Shown in pieces: positions 49,174 to 58,666 of a DNA stretch of 64,000 nucleotides; position 1 is the stretch's first letter; every line of letters begins with the position of its first letter. The position numbers were made by a program, and so were the translations under genes. This DNA is from DASRIA01 sp963816975 (GTDB taxonomy: Bacteria > Actinomycetota > Thermoleophilia > Solirubrobacterales > JBBDJG01). Below the pieces are notes generated by a model. It searched no databases, was not told the origin of the DNA, and saw only the letters and a program-made list of their open reading frames with translations. The DNA lies in the NCBI GenBank assembly GCA_963816975.1, contig CAWFMD010000006.1, positions 868,001 through 932,000 on the forward strand, in the 5' to 3' direction.

Positions 49174-50557
49174 CCTGCGGGCGCTGCCCTCGGTAGAGCG
49201 GCTGCTCCAGACCGAGCCGCTGCGCTCGGCAGCGACCGACGGGCCGCGCGCGCTCGCGGTGGAGGCCGCACGGCGGGCGCTCGAGCACTGCCGCGAAGCC
49301 ATCCTGGAGGGCAACGGCGGCGCCCCGCGGCCAGAGGAGATCGCGGAGCTCGCTGCGCGCGCGGTCGCCCGTGCGCAGCGCTCGTCGCTCGGACCGGTGA
49401 TCAACGCGACCGGCGTCGTGATCCACACCAACCTGGGCCGCGCACCGCTCGCGTTCGAGGCGCTGGAGGCGATCGACGCCGCTGCCAGCGGATACTCGAA
49501 TCTCGAGTACGACCTGGACGCGGGCGCGCGCGGCGGCCGGCAGGGCCACGTGGAGTCGCTGGTGCGCGAGCTGACCGGCGCAGCGGCGGCGATGGCCGTG
49601 AACAACAACGCGGCCGCGGTGATGCTCGCGCTCGCGGCCGTGGCAAGTGGGCGGGAGGTCGTGATCTCGCGCGGCCAGCTGATCGAGATCGGGGGCTCGT
49701 TCCGGATTCCGGAGATGCTCGCGGCCGCGGGCGCGCGGCTGATCGAGGTCGGGACCACCAACCGCACCCGGATCGAGGACTACGAGCGCGCGATCGGCCC
49801 GGACACAGCGGCGTTGATGCGCGTGCACGCGGCCAACTTCCGCACGCTGGGCTTCACCGAGGAGGTCGAGCTGGGCGCGCTCGCGCAGCTCGCGCGGGCA
49901 CGCAACGTATTGCTGATCGACGATCTCGGGTCGGGCGTGCTCGCGCGCCGCGACGACTCCCTGCGGGACGTGCTTGGTGACGAGCCGGCCGCGTGCGAGA
50001 GCGTTGCGGCCGGCGCCGATCTCGTGTGCTTCTCGGCGGACAAGTTGCTGGGCGGACCGCAGGCGGGCATCGTCGCCGGCAGCGAGGCGGCGGTCGCACC
50101 GATGCGCGCGCATCCGCTCGCGCGTGCGGTGCGGATCGACAAGCTCTCGCTGGCCGCGCTCGAGGCCACGCTGCGCCTGCACCGGGACCCGGCGCGCGCC
50201 GCGCGCGACATCCCCGTGCTGCACATGCTCTCCACTTCGCGCGCCGAGCTCGACGCGCGCGCGGAGCGGTTGCGCGCGGGGATCGCCGCCCGTGCGCCCG
50301 TCGACGCGAGCGTGCGGATCGTGCCCGCCGCGGGCCGCGCCGGCGGCGGTGCGCTCCCGCTGCTCGCGCTGGAGGGGCCCGCGGTCTCCGTCGCGCCGGC
50401 CGGGGCCGGGGCCGACGCGTTGCACGCGCGGTTGCGGGCCGGCGACCCCCCGATCGTCGCGCGTGTGCACGACGATGCAGTGCTGCTCGATCCGCGCACG
50501 ATCGCCGAGGTCGAGGTCGACTTCGTGGTGCGCGGAGTGGTCAGCGCATTGGGCTGA
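49163..50557 (+). CDS. selA: L-seryl-tRNA(Sec) selenium transferase
   Basis: SelA turns Ser-tRNA(Sec) into Sec-tRNA(Sec) with selenophosphate and PLP. The N-terminal tRNA-binding part (MQDDLRALPSVERLLQTEPL) and the PLP domain (INATGVVIHTNLGRAPL, GGRQGHVESLVRELTGA, ISRGQLIEIGGSFRIPEM) are typical. The PLP Lys is Lys294 in FSADKLLGGPQAG. Length 464 residues, as in other bacteria. It overlaps the moaD-moaE stop by 11 bp and is followed by selB 2 bp later. The organism should therefore contain selenocysteine; neither selD nor a tRNA(Sec) gene is visible in the window. Confidence 0.96.
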   Translation: MQDDLRALPSVERLLQTEPLRSAATDGPRALAVEAARRALEHCREAILEGNGGAPRPEEIAELAARAVARAQRSSLGPVINATGVVIHTNLGRAPLAFEALEAIDAAASGYSNLEYDLDAGARGGRQGHVESLVRELTGAAAAMAVNNNAAAVMLALAAVASGREVVISRGQLIEIGGSFRIPEMLAAAGARLIEVGTTNRTRIEDYERAIGPDTAALMRVHAANFRTLGFTEEVELGALAQLARARNVLLIDDLGSGVLARRDDSLRDVLGDEPAACESVAAGADLVCFSADKLLGGPQAGIVAGSEAAVAPMRAHPLARAVRIDKLSLAALEATLRLHRDPARAARDIPVLHMLSTSRAELDARAERLRAGIAARAPVDASVRIVPAAGRAGGGALPLLALEGPAVSVAPAGAGADALHARLRAGDPPIVARVHDDAVLLDPRTIAEVEVDFVVRGVVSALG

Positions 50558-50559
50558 GG

Positions 50560-52410
50560 GTGGACGCGCCGACGTTCATGCTGGGGACGGCCGGGCACAT
50601 CGATCACGGCAAGACCGCCCTGATCGAGGCGCTCACCGGAGTCAACACCGACCGCCTCCCGCAGGAACGGGAGCGCGGCATCTCGATCGAGCTGGGCTTC
50701 GCCCGTCTGGCGCTGCCGTCGGGACGGGCACTGGGTGTCGTGGACGTGCCCGGCCACGAACGGTTCGTGCGCACGATGGTCGCCGGGGCGACCGGCATCG
50801 ACCTGTTCGCGCTGGTGGTGGCCGCGGACGACGGCGTGATGCCGCAGACCAGGGAGCACCTCGCGGTGCTCGAGATGCTCGGAGTCCCGGCCGGAGTCGT
50901 CGCGCTGAGCAAGGTCGATGCGGTCGGCTCCGACGCGCAGGAGCGGGCTGCCGCGGAGATCGCCGAGCTGCTGGACCAGACCCCGTATGCGGGTGCGTCC
51001 GTGGTCCCGGTGAGTGCGCGGCAGGGCACTGGCCTGGACGACCTGCGCGCGGCGCTCGATCGCGTCGCCGCGGGCCTGCAGCCGCAGCCGGCGCGCGCCG
51101 GGCCGCCCCGCCTGCACGTGGACCGCTGCTTCACCCTGCGCGGCATCGGCACGATCGTCACCGGCACGCTTTGGGCCGGGACGCTCGCGGAGGGCCAGGA
51201 GGTGCGCGTCGAGCCCGCAGGACGGCGCGCGCGCGTGCGCTCACTGCACGTGCACGACGAGCGCCTGCCGACGGCGGGCGCGGGCCGGCGAGTCGCTCTG
51301 AACCTCGCCGGGATCGAGCGTGCGCAGGTCCGGCGCGGCGACGTGATCCTCGGGCCCGGCGGCGGGCTCGCGTCCACTTACCTCGTCGACGTGTCGGTGC
51401 GGCTGCTGGCGGGCGCGCGGCCGCTGCGTCGCGGCGCACGCGTGCATGTCCATCACGGCACGCGGGACACCGCGGCCCGGGTCGAGCCGGTCGATCCGCA
51501 CGAGCTGCACCCCGGGCAGCCGGGCTTCGCGCAGCTGCGACTCGAGCAGCCGCTGGTGCCCGCGCCGGGAGACCGGCTCGTGCTGCGCCAGATCGCGCCA
51601 CCCGACACGCTCGGTGGCGGCGTCGTGCTCGACCCGCTGCCGCGCAGGCACGGTGCCGGCGCGGTCCACGTGCGCCGGCTGCGGGCACTTGCCAGCGGCG
51701 ACCCGCTGGAGGCGCTGCGCCTGCGGCTCGAGAGCGACCCTGCCGGCATCGGCCCCGAGGCCGGCGAGAACCTGCTCGCGCAGCTCACGCAGGGCGGCTC
51801 CGCCGCGGCGGCCGGGCGTGCGCATCGGCACTGGTTCACGCCCACCGCCCTGGAGCAAGCACGGCGGGAGGTGATCCGGGCGCTCGACCGCGGTGCCGCC
51901 GGTCGCGGCGCGCTCGCCGGCATGACGGCCCTCGGGAGCCCGGCCGTGGCGGCCGTGCTGGAGGACCTGGTCGCGGAGGGGGCGGTCACCGAGCGCGACG
52001 GAGTGTTCTCCGCGCGCGGCGCCGCCCGCGCGCTGGACGAGCCCCTGTGCCGCCGGCTGGCCGACCTGGTGCGGGCCGACGGCTCCGCGCCCCGTGCACC
52101 GGACGCGCTGGCGCGGGCGGCGGGGACGGATCGCGCGGCCGCGCTCGCGGCGCTGGAGCGGCTCACGGCCGACGGCGCCCTGGTGCGCCTGCGCCAGGGC
52201 ATCTACTTCGCCCCGGACGCCGTCGCGGCGGCCCGGGAGGCCGTGGTCGCGGCCTGCGAGCAGCGCGGATCGGTCACGATCGCGCAACTGCGCGACTCGC
52301 TGGGAACCAGCCGTAAGCATGCGCAGGCGGTCCTGGAGCACCTCGACGCCCAGAAGGTCACGCGCCGCCGGGGCGACGCGCACGTGCTCCGCTCCCGCGC
52401 GGGGGGTTAG
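50560..52410 (+). CDS. selB: Selenocysteine-specific elongation factor
   Basis: SelB brings Sec-tRNA(Sec) to UGA codons that have a SECIS hairpin. The GTPase domain shows LGTAGHIDHGKTALIEALTG, the switch region ISIELGFARL, VVDVPGHERFVRTM and the SKVD guanine-specificity motif. Two beta-barrel domains follow, then C-terminal winged-helix repeats (about residues 395-616) that bind SECIS, ending with VTIAQLRDSLGTSRKHAQAV. GTG 50560 directly follows selA; ATG 50578 would remove six residues. Length 616 residues, normal. Confidence 0.95.
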   Translation: MDAPTFMLGTAGHIDHGKTALIEALTGVNTDRLPQERERGISIELGFARLALPSGRALGVVDVPGHERFVRTMVAGATGIDLFALVVAADDGVMPQTREHLAVLEMLGVPAGVVALSKVDAVGSDAQERAAAEIAELLDQTPYAGASVVPVSARQGTGLDDLRAALDRVAAGLQPQPARAGPPRLHVDRCFTLRGIGTIVTGTLWAGTLAEGQEVRVEPAGRRARVRSLHVHDERLPTAGAGRRVALNLAGIERAQVRRGDVILGPGGGLASTYLVDVSVRLLAGARPLRRGARVHVHHGTRDTAARVEPVDPHELHPGQPGFAQLRLEQPLVPAPGDRLVLRQIAPPDTLGGGVVLDPLPRRHGAGAVHVRRLRALASGDPLEALRLRLESDPAGIGPEAGENLLAQLTQGGSAAAAGRAHRHWFTPTALEQARREVIRALDRGAAGRGALAGMTALGSPAVAAVLEDLVAEGAVTERDGVFSARGAARALDEPLCRRLADLVRADGSAPRAPDALARAAGTDRAAALAALERLTADGALVRLRQGIYFAPDAVAAAREAVVAACEQRGSVTIAQLRDSLGTSRKHAQAVLEHLDAQKVTRRRGDAHVLRSRAGG

Positions 52411-52431
52411 TCGAGTGTTATGTTCTGGCTC

Positions 52432-52671
52432 ATGCGCATGCGCCAGAGCATGGCTCAGCTCGAGCGGGAGTTCGAGGAGCAGGCTGTCCTCGAGCGCCAC
52501 CAGCGCGAGCAGCTGCGGCGCGCCGCGATCAAGCGGACGCGCACGCGGCGCCGCGCGAAGATCGAGCGCGGGCAGCAGCTGCGGTTCTTCCTGCTGATCG
52601 CATCGATCGCGCTCACGGTGGTGGTCGTCACCGTGGTTATGTTCGAAACGCTTGCCTGGCTGATGGGCTAG
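52432..52671 (+). CDS. Small charged coiled-coil protein with C-terminal membrane anchor
   Basis: The 79-residue protein has a charged helix rich in Gln, Glu and Arg (MAQLEREFEEQAVLERHQRE) and a C-terminal transmembrane segment (FFLLIASIALTVVVVTVVMF). I know no family. The in-frame ATG at 52420 lies inside a TATGTT hexamer (52419-52424), which itself sits 7 nt before ATG 52432, so 52432 is the better start and the mRNA may be leaderless. It lies 21 bp after selB and is convergent with csrA. Confidence 0.65.
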   Translation: MRMRQSMAQLEREFEEQAVLERHQREQLRRAAIKRTRTRRRAKIERGQQLRFFLLIASIALTVVVVTVVMFETLAWLMG

Positions 52672-52674
52672 TAG

Positions 52675-52905
52675 CTAGCCGCGTTCTTCGGTGGAAAGGT
52701 TCTCGAGCGCCTTGTCGACCTCGTCGCGGCTGCCTGCCGCCTTCTCCTGCTGGATCTCGAGGTAGACCTCTTTCCGGAACACGGGAATGGTGCGCGGCGC
52801 CTGAATGCCTATCCGGACCTTCTCGCCCATGATCGAGAGCACCGAGACCTCGATGTCATCCCCGATCATGATGCTCTGGTTCGATTTTCTCGTTAGGACA
52901 AGCAC
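52675..52905 (-). CDS. csrA: Carbon storage regulator CsrA
   Basis: CsrA binds GGA motifs in mRNA leaders and blocks or stabilises translation. The 76-residue protein keeps MLVLTRKSNQSIMIGDDIEV and VRIGIQAPRTIPVFRKEVYL, with the RNA-binding Arg residues (Arg6 region and around residue 43-47). The start is GTG; an upstream ATG at 52913 is out of frame. GGAGGG lies about 11 nt upstream. CsrA is uncommon in actinobacteria outside flagellated groups, where it often sits with fliW and flagellin genes; those are not seen here. The 231-bp gap beyond its start shows TAGAAT at 53051-53056 and nothing else of note. Confidence 0.93.
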   Translation of the reverse strand: MLVLTRKSNQSIMIGDDIEVSVLSIMGEKVRIGIQAPRTIPVFRKEVYLEIQQEKAAGSRDEVDKALENLSTEERG

Positions 52906-53136
52906 TTATTCATGGCCCTCCATGCCCCGTGTTGACGCCCGGCGTCCAACTAAACCATCATTGGAGGACCGAATCAACGGGGCCGGTCGGTTTCGCATCC
53001 GATCTTTCTTCTTTACCGGCGGCTGCGCTCCTGCCCGCCTCGCGACCCCCTAGAATCGTTCCCGGAGCCGTTGCATGCCCCGCGGCCGGCCCGTCTGGGG
53101 CGAGGCTCATCCACCTTAGCCTTCCTGGAAGACACT

Positions 53137-53550
53137 TTGCGACGCCAACCATCCCTGCGCTCCCAGCTCAATCAGATCCGGCTCTGGGTGCGCCAAGGAC
53201 GCACCGACGCATGGATCGCCCACAAGCTCGACATCGGCGTCGGGGAGCTGACCCGCTTCAAGAACGAGCACCAGCTGGACGAGGACGAAACGTCCCCGCT
53301 GCGACCCGCCGACCCCCTGTCGGTGCCCGCGCCGGAGCCCCGTGCCGAGCAGCCGGACGAGGAAGACGAGGAGGCCGAAGAGGAGCAGGAGGATCGCCCG
53401 CCGCGCCGCGATCGCGACTCCGCCCGCCGCGGCGGCAGCCGCCCGCCGCGCCGCCGCGAGCCACGTGCGGACCGCGACGAGGAGCCGCGCCGCGCGCGCC
53501 CGTCGCGACCGCCCCGCGCCGCGCCCGCGCACCGCCACCGACACCGATGA
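53137..53550 (+). CDS. N-terminal part of a probably frameshifted Arg-rich protein
   Basis: The part up to about residue 50 is well ordered: RQPSLRSQLNQIRLWVRQGR and TDAWIAHKLDIGVGELTRFK, a small helical, HTH-like domain. It then becomes acidic and Arg/Pro-rich and ends at a TGA at 53548-53550. The next reading frame continues without break into the folded C-terminal domain found at 53342-53842, so the two are likely halves of one protein split by a +1 shift in the Arg-rich linker. TTG 53137 has GGAAG 5 nt upstream; the open frame reaches back to TTG 53071. The function is unknown. Confidence 0.55.
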   Translation: MRRQPSLRSQLNQIRLWVRQGRTDAWIAHKLDIGVGELTRFKNEHQLDEDETSPLRPADPLSVPAPEPRAEQPDEEDEEAEEEQEDRPPRRDRDSARRGGSRPPRRREPRADRDEEPRRARPSRPPRAAPAHRHRHR

Positions 53551-53842
53551 CGACTCCGACGTCGACGGTGACAGTGGGGAGCCGGCCCGCCGGCGCCGCC
53601 GCGGCCGCCGCGGAGGGCGCCGCCACCGGGCGCGCCGCGACGCGCTCGAGGCGACTTTCGATCACGGCGAGGAGGGTTACGGCCTGTGGCTCGACCCGGC
53701 GGTCGTCGACAACCCTGTGTACTCGGAGCACTGGGCCGGCCACCGCGCCGTGACCGTCACGGTCGAGGCGGACGCGATCACCATCCGGCGCACACCGGCC
53801 GAGCGCCCGGGCGAGCGCGACGCGCTCGAATCCGAAGAGTAG
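53342..53842 (+). CDS. C-terminal part of the same Arg-rich protein, in the next frame
   Basis: The first half of this frame is a low-complexity shadow of the linker. From TDTDDDSDVDGDSG onward it looks real: a basic run RRRRRGRRGGRRHRARRD, then a compact domain FDHGEEGYGLWLDPAVVDNP, VYSEHWAGHRAVTVTVEAD ending in an acidic tail. Real coding therefore probably starts near 53540, after the stop of the upstream frame. Whether the shift is a sequencing indel, a mutation or programmed cannot be told from one sequence. I do not recognise the domain. Confidence 0.5.
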   Translation: MPSSRTRKTRRPKRSRRIARRAAIATPPAAAAAARRAAASHVRTATRSRAARARRDRPAPRPRTATDTDDDSDVDGDSGEPARRRRRGRRGGRRHRARRDALEATFDHGEEGYGLWLDPAVVDNPVYSEHWAGHRAVTVTVEADAITIRRTPAERPGERDALESEE

Positions 53843-53881
53843 GGGCGTCCAGAGCCGCCGCGCGCGGGAGCGGCGCCGCTC

Positions 53882-54238
53882 TCAGGAGCTCGGCATCTTG
53901 GAGGCGCCGGCACTCGTAGGGCGCCCCCCGCCGAAGTCCGCCGCCTCGCGCATGTACAGGTAGAAGGCGGCGTCGCAGGCAGCGGACACGTCCGTCAGGT
54001 CCTCGCCCGGCGGCACCGCCGCCATCCCCGCGTCACACAGCAGGTCGCCTGACGCGCGGTAAAGATGCGCCAGCTCGGCGATCGTGAAGCGCGATCCGAG
54101 CCGCTTGCGCAGCTCCTCCTCGACCGCCAGCACGGCTCTGCCGAGCACCCGATGGCGGGCCGGGTCCGCGCGGGTCGCCTGCACCCGGCGGTGACCTTCC
54201 TCCCAATCGAACACGGCGTTCTCGAGGCCAGCTTCCAC
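53882..54238 (-). CDS. Small conserved-looking protein of unknown function
   Basis: The 118-residue protein has an N-terminal FDWEEGHRRVQATRADPARH region, a helix pair AVEEELRKRLGSRFTIAELA, and a C-terminal helix with DAAFYLYMREAADF. No membrane segment or signal peptide is present, and I cannot name a family. The start is GTG 54238. It lies behind the DivIC-like gene on the same strand by 39 bp. In mycobacteria this position after divIC is held by a DUF501 protein, but the sequence here does not look like that family. Confidence 0.6.
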   Translation of the reverse strand: MEAGLENAVFDWEEGHRRVQATRADPARHRVLGRAVLAVEEELRKRLGSRFTIAELAHLYRASGDLLCDAGMAAVPPGEDLTDVSAACDAAFYLYMREAADFGGGRPTSAGASKMPSS

Positions 54239-54277
54239 ACGGCCAAGCTAGCAGCCGGAATCGGCGCCGGGGCAGGG

Positions 54278-54658
54278 CTACTCGGGCAAGCCGCGCACGA
54301 CGTAAACGCGCTCGCCGGGCCGCGCCATTCCCAGCCTGCGGGCTTCGAGCTCGATGCGCGACGAGCGCTTCAGCTCCCGCTTGCGCGCGCGCAGGGCGGC
54401 GTTGTCGCTGCGCAGCTGGTGCAGCTCGGAGCCGGTGTCGCGGCTCAGCTGCCACGCCTCGAAGTAGCGGGTCGCGGGCTTCACGTACAGCAGGAGCACC
54501 AGGCCCAGCGCCATCAGCAGGCTGAGCCGCGCCACGCGGTCCCAGCGGATGCCGCGCACTGCGATCGCCTGGGCGCCGATCCCCTGGCGCCGGGCAGGGC
54601 TGCGTGTGCGGGCCCGTGTGCGGGCGCGCGCGGGGGCGCCTCTCGCCGTGGAAGCCAT
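54278..54658 (-). CDS. FtsB/DivIC-family septum formation protein
   Basis: The protein has a basic cytoplasmic tail of about 40 residues, a single membrane helix (RLSLLMALGLVLLLYVKPA), and then an extracellular coiled coil (LHQLRSDNAALRARKRELKR) and the short EARRLGMARPGERVYVVRG end that marks FtsB/DivIC. It works with FtsL and FtsQ in the divisome. Length 126 residues. The position near eno follows the usual eno-divIC order, although the M14 peptidase gene is inserted between them here. Confidence 0.88.
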   Translation of the reverse strand: MASTARGAPARARTRARTRSPARRQGIGAQAIAVRGIRWDRVARLSLLMALGLVLLLYVKPATRYFEAWQLSRDTGSELHQLRSDNAALRARKRELKRSSRIELEARRLGMARPGERVYVVRGLPE

Positions 54659-54704
54659 CGCGCGCTGCTTCGCCGGCAGCGCGCGATGTCCTGCACGCGC
54701 GGTC

Positions 54705-57200
54705 CTACGGGCAGGGATCCTGCACGGTCAGGCGCTGCGCACGGTCGACGTAGACCTTCTGCGTCTTGACGGCGCCGGCGACGTGGCACGTGAGCTTCCA
54801 GGCCTCCTTGCCGCCGCCCACGACGATGTCGGGGCCCGGTTCGAACACCTCGGCCTTCAGCGTCCACGCGGGGTTGGCGGCCGCGAAGTTGACGACGCGC
54901 AGGATGTACTCGCCCACCGGGGGGTCGTCGATGAAGGCTGCTTCCTTGGCGCCGGGCGGCCCGCCCGATCCGGGCATCGTCTTGAGCGTGCCGTCGGGCT
55001 GTTTGAGGTAGATCTCGAGGTCGTAGTCGTCCGGGGTCGCCCAGTCGAGGCTGACCTTCAGCAAGCGCGCGTTGTCGGAGTCCGTGATCGAGAACTCCTT
55101 GTCGACGTGGTCGCCGGGGAGCGTCGTCTCGCTGTGCTCCCACGTCTGGGTGCGGGACGGGCTCTCGGCCACGCCGGGGATCCGCTGCTCGGCCAGGATC
55201 GGCCGCGTGGATGGGTTCACGTGCCACTCGAAGGTCCCGGACGGCGGGATCTTCGCCCAGGTGTCGAGCACGTCGAGGAACCGGATCTTGGCGCCCTGGT
55301 TGGCGGGATCGGCCTCGACCTCGTCGATGCCCAGCAGCCCGTTCGACATCGTGCGGACGTGCGAGGTCTCGGTCACGAACGCCTTGCGCAGGCGCAGCTG
55401 CGCCCCGGGCGGTCCCGCGCCGGTGATCAGCGAGTGCTTGGACGCGTCTGCGGCGTTCTCCATCGCGATCAGGAACGCCTCGCGGTTGCCCTTGCCCGCA
55501 TGAGCGCCGGCGCCCAGGTACTCGTCGATGTACTCCTCGAACGGCGGGTGGAACTCGTTGCCGCCGATCTCGAACGTGTAGCCCAGGCCCCCGGTCGCGT
55601 AGTAGCTCCAGTCCTCGGTCGTGCCGGTCGTGTCGTACAGCGCGTACGAAGGCTGGTTGGTGTAGCCGTTCTGGTCGGACATGCGCCGGCCGAGGTCGTT
55701 GTAGATGCCCTCGTCGGGCGGCGGGCCCTGCGCGCGCAGCCCGGGCGGCCGCAGCACCAGGTTGCTGAACGTATGGTTCGTGATCAGCGTCGTGACCTGC
55801 CGCTTGGAGATCAGATCGCGGATGTTCTGCGTCTCCGGCTCCGAGAACGGGGATGCGCCCCGGTAGGTGTCGTAGGCGGGCAGCGAGCTCGCGCCCGCGC
55901 CTCCCCAGAAGCCTCCGTAGTTGCGATTCGGGTCGACGCCGGTGTAGCGGAACGGCCCCAGCCCGCAGATCGGCGGCGGCGCGGCCTGGCCGTCGACCGG
56001 GCGGCAGTTGCGGCGCTTGTAGGCGAAGAAGGGCTCCGCCAGCGACATCACGGCATACGCGTCGTTGTCGGATCCCACGCCGGTCACGTCCCGCAGGTCG
56101 ACGGGCGCCTCCCGCGAGAGGTTGAAGCCGTCCGGGTTCACGATCGGCACGACCACCGTGCGCACGCGGTCCACGAGACTGGTCGTGCGCGGGTCCTTGC
56201 CGTAGTTCATGGCCAGGTCGAAGCCGAACTCCATCGCGTGCTCGCCCGACGGCCATTCACGCGCGTGGTGGACTCCCATCTGGAGGTAGACGGGCTTGCC
56301 GTCGCGCCAGTTCCGCGCGTCCTGTGTGATCTCCACACCCTGTACCTCGCGGCCCTCGTTGGTCTTGAACGGGAGCGTGATCGGCCGCACGAGGCTCGGG
56401 TAGTGACGGGCCAGCTCCTTCAGCGCATACTCGTACTCCCACAGGTGGCGATAGGTGTCGATGCCGCTGGGTAGCGCCGAAGTGCTGGTGGCGGCCGCGA
56501 ACGCGAGGTCCTGGCGCGCATTCTGGCGGTCCCGCTCCGCCAGATCGGGGATCTCGACGTCGTACTCCAACCCGGCGTTGCGCAGCGTGTCGGCGTCGTC
56601 GTTCCCGTAGAGCACGACGTCGACATAGCCGGACCGCCCGTGCTCGGTGACGTCCAGGTCGAGCAGGCTCAGCAGGTCCTTGTGGAACGGCGTCGGCGTC
56701 CTGACGCGCACGAGCTGGGCGCGCCCGCCGATGCTCCCGGCCGGCACGGCCACGAAGGAGACGTCGAGCGCCGCGCTCCCGGCGGAGCCGGACAGCCGGC
56801 ATGCCTGCACGGTCAGCGTCCCGGCGCGGCCCACGAACCCCGATGCGACCTCGACCGAGTTGAATCCGGCGGAGCCCGCGACCGTGCGGCCGCTGGAGTC
56901 GAACACCGCGAGGTCCCAGTCGCCGCCGGCCGCGTTCAGCGCTGCCGCCACGACGCCGCTCATGGGAGCCGCAACCTGGCGCGAGACCACCCCCGGCGCT
57001 CCGGCGCGGGGTTGGTCGAAGCACTCGCGCTGGGCGGCGGAGCCGGCGTTCACGGTCGTCGCGAGCAGGCTCTGGGCGCCCGCCCCCGGGGCGAGCATCC
57101 AAAGGCCGGCGACGGCCAGCGAGAGCGCGATCAGCGAGCGTGCGATCGGGCTCCCGGCCCGGGACGTACGTGCGATTGACGGCAGGCAGGAACCGGGCAT
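54705..57200 (-). CDS. Secreted M14-family zinc carboxypeptidase with C-terminal beta domains
   Basis: A signal peptide (SLIALSLAVAGLWMLAPGAG) is followed by a pre-region and the M14 domain: the HxxE zinc ligands are in MGVHHAREWPSGEH, with the third His in LITNHTFSN, substrate residues in GVDPNRNYGGFW, and the catalytic Glu in TFEIGGNEFHPP. The C-terminal 250 residues form beta-sandwich domains (SLDWATPDDYDLEIYL resembles pre-peptidase C-terminal domains). ATG 57200 has GGAGG upstream. Length 831 residues. It removes C-terminal residues from peptides outside the cell, probably for nutrition. It breaks the usual eno-divIC neighbourhood. Confidence 0.88.
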   Translation of the reverse strand: MPGSCLPSIARTSRAGSPIARSLIALSLAVAGLWMLAPGAGAQSLLATTVNAGSAAQRECFDQPRAGAPGVVSRQVAAPMSGVVAAALNAAGGDWDLAVFDSSGRTVAGSAGFNSVEVASGFVGRAGTLTVQACRLSGSAGSAALDVSFVAVPAGSIGGRAQLVRVRTPTPFHKDLLSLLDLDVTEHGRSGYVDVVLYGNDDADTLRNAGLEYDVEIPDLAERDRQNARQDLAFAAATSTSALPSGIDTYRHLWEYEYALKELARHYPSLVRPITLPFKTNEGREVQGVEITQDARNWRDGKPVYLQMGVHHAREWPSGEHAMEFGFDLAMNYGKDPRTTSLVDRVRTVVVPIVNPDGFNLSREAPVDLRDVTGVGSDNDAYAVMSLAEPFFAYKRRNCRPVDGQAAPPPICGLGPFRYTGVDPNRNYGGFWGGAGASSLPAYDTYRGASPFSEPETQNIRDLISKRQVTTLITNHTFSNLVLRPPGLRAQGPPPDEGIYNDLGRRMSDQNGYTNQPSYALYDTTGTTEDWSYYATGGLGYTFEIGGNEFHPPFEEYIDEYLGAGAHAGKGNREAFLIAMENAADASKHSLITGAGPPGAQLRLRKAFVTETSHVRTMSNGLLGIDEVEADPANQGAKIRFLDVLDTWAKIPPSGTFEWHVNPSTRPILAEQRIPGVAESPSRTQTWEHSETTLPGDHVDKEFSITDSDNARLLKVSLDWATPDDYDLEIYLKQPDGTLKTMPGSGGPPGAKEAAFIDDPPVGEYILRVVNFAAANPAWTLKAEVFEPGPDIVVGGGKEAWKLTCHVAGAVKTQKVYVDRAQRLTVQDPCP

Positions 57201-57382
57201 CGGCAAATCCTCCAGAAGACGTCTTGGCAGCACACGGGACATGACCCGGACCAAGACGGGGCCGCCCCTACGTCGTGCGGCGGGTAGCCGACCCGCCCCA
57301 CGCGACCTTCCCCACTACGGACGGAGGATTACCCTCGGGGCGGCGCAAGTAAACCGCTATTTGCTTAGGGCCCGCGCAGGCT

Positions 57383-58662
<1,280 letters not shown>

Positions 58663-58666
<4 letters not shown>

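Noticed and set aside
48424..52675. A tRNA(Sec) gene near selA-selB
   Set aside because: I looked for a T-arm GGTTCGA-type sequence on both strands around the genes and found none that folds; only tRNA-Phe at 14124-14196 qualifies.
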